This document shows positions 30,555 to 33,230 of a DNA stretch of 33,230 nt, piece by piece. Positions within the stretch are counted from its first letter, which is position 1. Every line of letters begins with the position of its first letter. The notes below the pieces were generated by a model. It made no database searches and had not been told where the DNA came from. It worked only from the letters and a program-made list of their open reading frames with translations. The DNA is from Armatimonadetes bacterium CG06_land_8_20_14_3_00_66_21 (lineage in GTDB: Bacteria > Armatimonadota > Abditibacteriia > CG2-30-66-41). The stretch lies in NCBI GenBank assembly GCA_002779825.1, contig PEVN01000400.1, positions 1 through 33,230 of the forward strand, in the 5' to 3' direction. Position numbers and translations under genes: made by a program.

Positions 30555-32744
30555 TCATGGCACCCCGTTTGCCGGCGCGTGCCCCACGGCCCACCGGTAC
30601 ACATGCCGCTCGTGCCCTCCGAACCGGTCAGTCCACTGCCCGTCGGCCGCCTGCACCTCTCGCCCCTCGAACATGACCTCGGCCGCGCCCTTGGCGCCGG
30701 GCAGGGAAAGCCGCGCCTCGACTCCCGCGCTCGTTGTGTTGACGGCGGCAACGAGGACTTCGCCCTCATGCGAGTACGCCTTGCACATGACGTTTGGTGC
30801 GCTGCATGCGACCTCGGGCGCCGGGTCGAGACTGCCGAGCGCCGGCGCCAGCGCGTCCACCTCGACGAGCAGGGCGCGCATCTCGTCGAAGCACGCCTTG
30901 GTCCGCGGGACCTGGGCGAAATAGTAGAGGCCGCGCGCACCGGCCATCAGCGAGCCGTAGACCATGCAGGATAGCTCCCGCGGCGTCGGCTCGCGGTCCA
31001 TCCAGTAGGCGTAGCCCGTGCCCTGGAGCCACATCCAGACGGGCTTCTTCTCCTTCTCCGCCCCGATCTTCATCTGCGCCACTGCGTTGATGGCAGCCAG
31101 CGGGGAGCTGTGCGGAATCGGGTAGACATCCGTCGAGTAGAGGTCGCCCAGATGGTCGGTGAGTTTGTCGGGCAAGTAGTTGATGAGCGCCGGGCGCGAC
31201 GGATCGAGCTCCTTGGCCAGCTTCAGTCGCGCGTTGGCTTCGGCAAAGCGCTCGCCGCTCGGCTCGTCGTACACGTACCAGCAGAGCAGCGCTGGATGCT
31301 CCTTCAACGTCGCGACATGCTCCCGGAACTGCTCGAGGGGGATGCGGCCGTCCAACCACGGAATGAGCCGCAGACCGACTTGCGCGCACCGGTCGAAGTA
31401 GCCTTTGAGTTGGTCAGTCGTGATGCCGGGCCGGATTTGAACGCAGACATCCTTGAACCCCGACTTGGCGACGAAGTCCAGAATGTCGAGGTCGGACACG
31501 AACTCGAGGCCGAATGAATGCTGGAGGTAAGGCACACCGTCGAGCAGGAAGCGGCCGTGCTCGTCGATTGTCGCCCTGGCGGCCTTGACCGGCCCCGTGA
31601 TGTCGCGCCCGGCGGCGGTCTCAGGCGTGCGTCGCGGGGGAGTCCAGTCCACCAGCTTCTCGCGGGCAGCGAGGCCGGCATCGTCGTACGAGGCATGGAA
31701 CTCGGGTGTCGGCTCCTCACACTCCTGGAGCTGGACAGCATCAATCCACAGCTTCCCGGGCTGACTGGGCGCGATGGCGGCGATCAGGCGCTCCGCCCGC
31801 GGGATAGCTTTGAGCGCGCCCTGCACCCACTCCGTGCCGACCTCAACGGTGACGCCACGCCCGCCGCAGCTCAGCGTGACCGGCAGCTTCGGTTGGTCCG
31901 ACTTGAGCCAGGCGGACAGCACGCACGCCTTCACGGAGGCGGCTGGCGTGCGCCAGACCGACTGCGCTTTCAGCAGTGGCAGCTCGGGGGTATTCTCCAG
32001 GCACAGGCTGACGACTCCCGCTTTCGCGACGGTCCGGTCGAGATGCCAGTGCCGGCGCCAAAGGTCCATGTCCGCCGCCCACGGCAAGTCGCCCACGCCC
32101 CAGTGTCCGCTCCCCCAGCCGTAGGGCATGTCGGCGCCGATGATCTCGAAGCTGCCATTCGGCAGGAAGCTTTCCGCCGGGTCGCTCGGCATCGTGCTGA
32201 GGTTGCGCAGGCGGAACGTGCACTTGCCGGCGCCGGTACTCCACACGGAGAAGCGGAAGGTCGTCACCTTGTCCCACCCCTCAGGCTTGTCTTCGGTGCC
32301 GAAGTCTTCGAGACGAAACGTCCTGGGCGTCCATACCTCCGGCAACCCGCCCCAGAACCGCGCGTACCAGCCGCCGCGGGTGCCGAAGAAGATGCCGACG
32401 GTGCCGCCGAGGCTACCGTTGGTCGCAGAAACATCGAAGCCAATCCGGCCGACCTGCGACAGGTCCAGCGGCGCCTGCCAGTCCCAGCACGCCCGGTCGC
32501 CTTGCTTGGCGAAGTCGGCGTCCAGAGCGAGACACGTGGCGCCACCATCGAGCTTCTCGACGCGCACGGGCTTGCTGCCGAACTGCGGCTGCCAGTGCTG
32601 CTGCGCTTCCGCGGTGTCGGGGTACGAGAAAGCGGCGAGGTCACCGGCGGCGCGCGCAACCACAGGCGCAAGGAGCAGCGCGGCTATCGCAGACAGAGCT
32701 GCCATAGGAATCACCCATGCCCGCCCGTTGGTTGGGGACCACAT
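30555..32744 (-). CDS. Secreted clan GH-A-like glycoside hydrolase with N-terminal binding domains
   Basis: The protein has 729 residues from ATG 32744, with a signal peptide after a short lead (MAALSAIAALLLAPVVARAA). ATG 32705 is an alternative start. The frame is open to 32846 but that part is a palindromic repeat. Two beta-sandwich regions come first (about 35-360), with CBM-like wording such as LDLSQVGRIGFDVSATNGS and LPNGSFEIIGADMPYGW. A TIM barrel follows from about 390 (DEHGRFLLDGVPYLQHSFG, then DILDFVAKSGFKDVCVQIR). ALLCWYVYDEPSG near 490 supplies an Asp-Glu at a strand end, as in GH2/GH5-type barrels. The second catalytic acid is not certain. It probably acts on a polysaccharide outside the cytoplasm; the family is unassigned. 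Confidence 0.7.
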   Translation of the reverse strand: MWSPTNGRAWVIPMAALSAIAALLLAPVVARAAGDLAAFSYPDTAEAQQHWQPQFGSKPVRVEKLDGGATCLALDADFAKQGDRACWDWQAPLDLSQVGRIGFDVSATNGSLGGTVGIFFGTRGGWYARFWGGLPEVWTPRTFRLEDFGTEDKPEGWDKVTTFRFSVWSTGAGKCTFRLRNLSTMPSDPAESFLPNGSFEIIGADMPYGWGSGHWGVGDLPWAADMDLWRRHWHLDRTVAKAGVVSLCLENTPELPLLKAQSVWRTPAASVKACVLSAWLKSDQPKLPVTLSCGGRGVTVEVGTEWVQGALKAIPRAERLIAAIAPSQPGKLWIDAVQLQECEEPTPEFHASYDDAGLAAREKLVDWTPPRRTPETAAGRDITGPVKAARATIDEHGRFLLDGVPYLQHSFGLEFVSDLDILDFVAKSGFKDVCVQIRPGITTDQLKGYFDRCAQVGLRLIPWLDGRIPLEQFREHVATLKEHPALLCWYVYDEPSGERFAEANARLKLAKELDPSRPALINYLPDKLTDHLGDLYSTDVYPIPHSSPLAAINAVAQMKIGAEKEKKPVWMWLQGTGYAYWMDREPTPRELSCMVYGSLMAGARGLYYFAQVPRTKACFDEMRALLVEVDALAPALGSLDPAPEVACSAPNVMCKAYSHEGEVLVAAVNTTSAGVEARLSLPGAKGAAEVMFEGREVQAADGQWTDRFGGHERHVYRWAVGHAPANGVP

Positions 32745-32765
32745 CGAAATGACAGTGTACCCCCG

Positions 32766-32831
32766 GGGACGTCCGAACTTGTTCGCGGGCCGCTGCGCCG
32801 CCACTGCGCCCCCCAACAAGTTGGGGCGTCC
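32766..32831. repeat. Diverged copy of palindromic repeat family A
   Basis: GGACGTCCGAACTTGTTCG starts near 32768, and CCCCAACAAGTTGGGGCGTCC lies at 32811-32831. They match the two arms of the 7741-7805 element. The right core reads CCCCAAC-AA-GTTGGGG (32811-32826), whereas the other element has CCCGAAC/GTTCGGG, a paired change that keeps the stem. It lies between the 3' end of the gene at 32889 and the start of the minus-strand gene at 32744. Confidence 0.8.
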
Positions 32832-32888
32832 TGAACGCATTCTCACAGGACATCACTCCTCCGTAGTCTGTCCGGCGCCCACGGCCGT

Positions 32889-33230
32889 TCAGTTGGCTAT
32901 CTCTGGGCCCCTGCCTGCCCCGTCCAGATCCCCGCAGTCCCCAATGATCCCGTGGTACCTCCCCAGCCAGTACGGCAGCAGCCAGAACGTTCCGCACTCC
33001 TCGGTGAGGTCGTTGCCGCCGTCCAGTTCGTACGGGTTGCCGTTCCACTTGTGCAGGCGGCGCTCCGGCCAGCGGACGGGGACGAGCGCCTGCCCCTCCC
33101 CATGCCGGCCTGCGTGCGGGGCCGGCACCACGTCGGCCCGGTGGCTGTTGGTGACCTTCCATTCGATCAGGTCGAGCGGGATCTCCTGCAGCGACCCGAC
33201 GGCCGCCTCAGCGTCGCACGGTCGGCCGGT
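32889..33230 (-). CDS. 3' end of a gene running off the right edge, unknown family
   Basis: The minus frame is open from the window edge to a TGA at 32889-32891, giving 113 C-terminal residues. It contains EIPLDLIEWKVTNSHRADVV, LHKWNGNPYELDGGNDLTE and GTFWLLPYWLGRYHGIIGD. The Trp/Tyr/Gly/Asn-rich wording is that of a secreted glycan-related protein, but I do not recognise the family. A GTG at 33131 is inside the frame and is not the true start. The palindrome of family A lies 58 nt downstream of its stop. Confidence 0.7.
   Translation of the reverse strand, partial: TGRPCDAEAAVGSLQEIPLDLIEWKVTNSHRADVVPAPHAGRHGEGQALVPVRWPERRLHKWNGNPYELDGGNDLTEECGTFWLLPYWLGRYHGIIGDCGDLDGAGRGPEIAN

Overview
The DNA is G+C-rich, intron-free and bacterial. 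It is dominated by secreted or cytoplasmic carbohydrate-active enzymes: GH38/DUF5054-like, GH42-like, GH36/27-like, GH29, a DUF5696-like glycosidase, a clan-A barrel protein and two large orphan secreted proteins. It also carries a four-helix-bundle (23S rRNA intervening-sequence type) protein, toxin-antitoxin pieces and many long palindromic repeats. This combination is typical of uncultured Armatimonadota, Planctomycetota or Hydrogenedentota. No marker gene fixes the phylum, so the assignment is an inference.

Layout, left to right. (a) 1-6.3 kb, plus strand: a GH38-type alpha-mannosidase-like protein, a four-helix-bundle protein whose gene carries a symmetric 9-bp repeat array, and a secreted GH42-like protein. 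(b) 6.3-12 kb, minus strand: an aldehyde dehydrogenase, a sugar isomerase/epimerase-type TIM barrel, a truncated Gfo/Idh/MocA oxidoreductase, an alpha-galactosidase-like protein lacking its N-terminal domain, and an esterase. (c) 12-15 kb: a decayed beta-helix/PKD surface protein and an aldo/keto reductase. (d) 15.2-23.2 kb: three large secreted proteins, two of them divergent and without a recognised family. (e) 23.2-26.2 kb: an antitoxin remnant, a DCC-type thiol oxidoreductase, then a plus-strand trio of DUF692/MNIO iron oxidase, SagB-type dehydrogenase and CPBP/CAAX protease. (f) 26.2-29.3 kb: convergent pgi and, beyond it, a GH29 alpha-L-fucosidase. (g) 29.3-33.2 kb: a gene remnant, a PIN toxin-antitoxin pair, a secreted glycosidase-like protein and the 3' end of a further gene.

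How it fits together: secreted hydrolases would release galactose, fucose, mannose or amino sugars from complex glycans. The aldo/keto reductase (L-fucose dehydrogenase type), aldehyde dehydrogenase, sugar isomerase and glucose-6-phosphate isomerase could process the products. The genes are mostly not in tight operons, so this is a guild, not a proven pathway.

The two features most worth following are the MNIO + SagB + CPBP trio, which resembles a peptide-modification (RiPP) locus with no YcaO and no visible precursor, and the association of palindromic repeats with broken genes. At least six genes are truncated or fused in 33 kb, and several breakpoints fall on or beside long inverted repeats. 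One repeat pair shows compensatory base changes, pointing to selection on hairpin structure.
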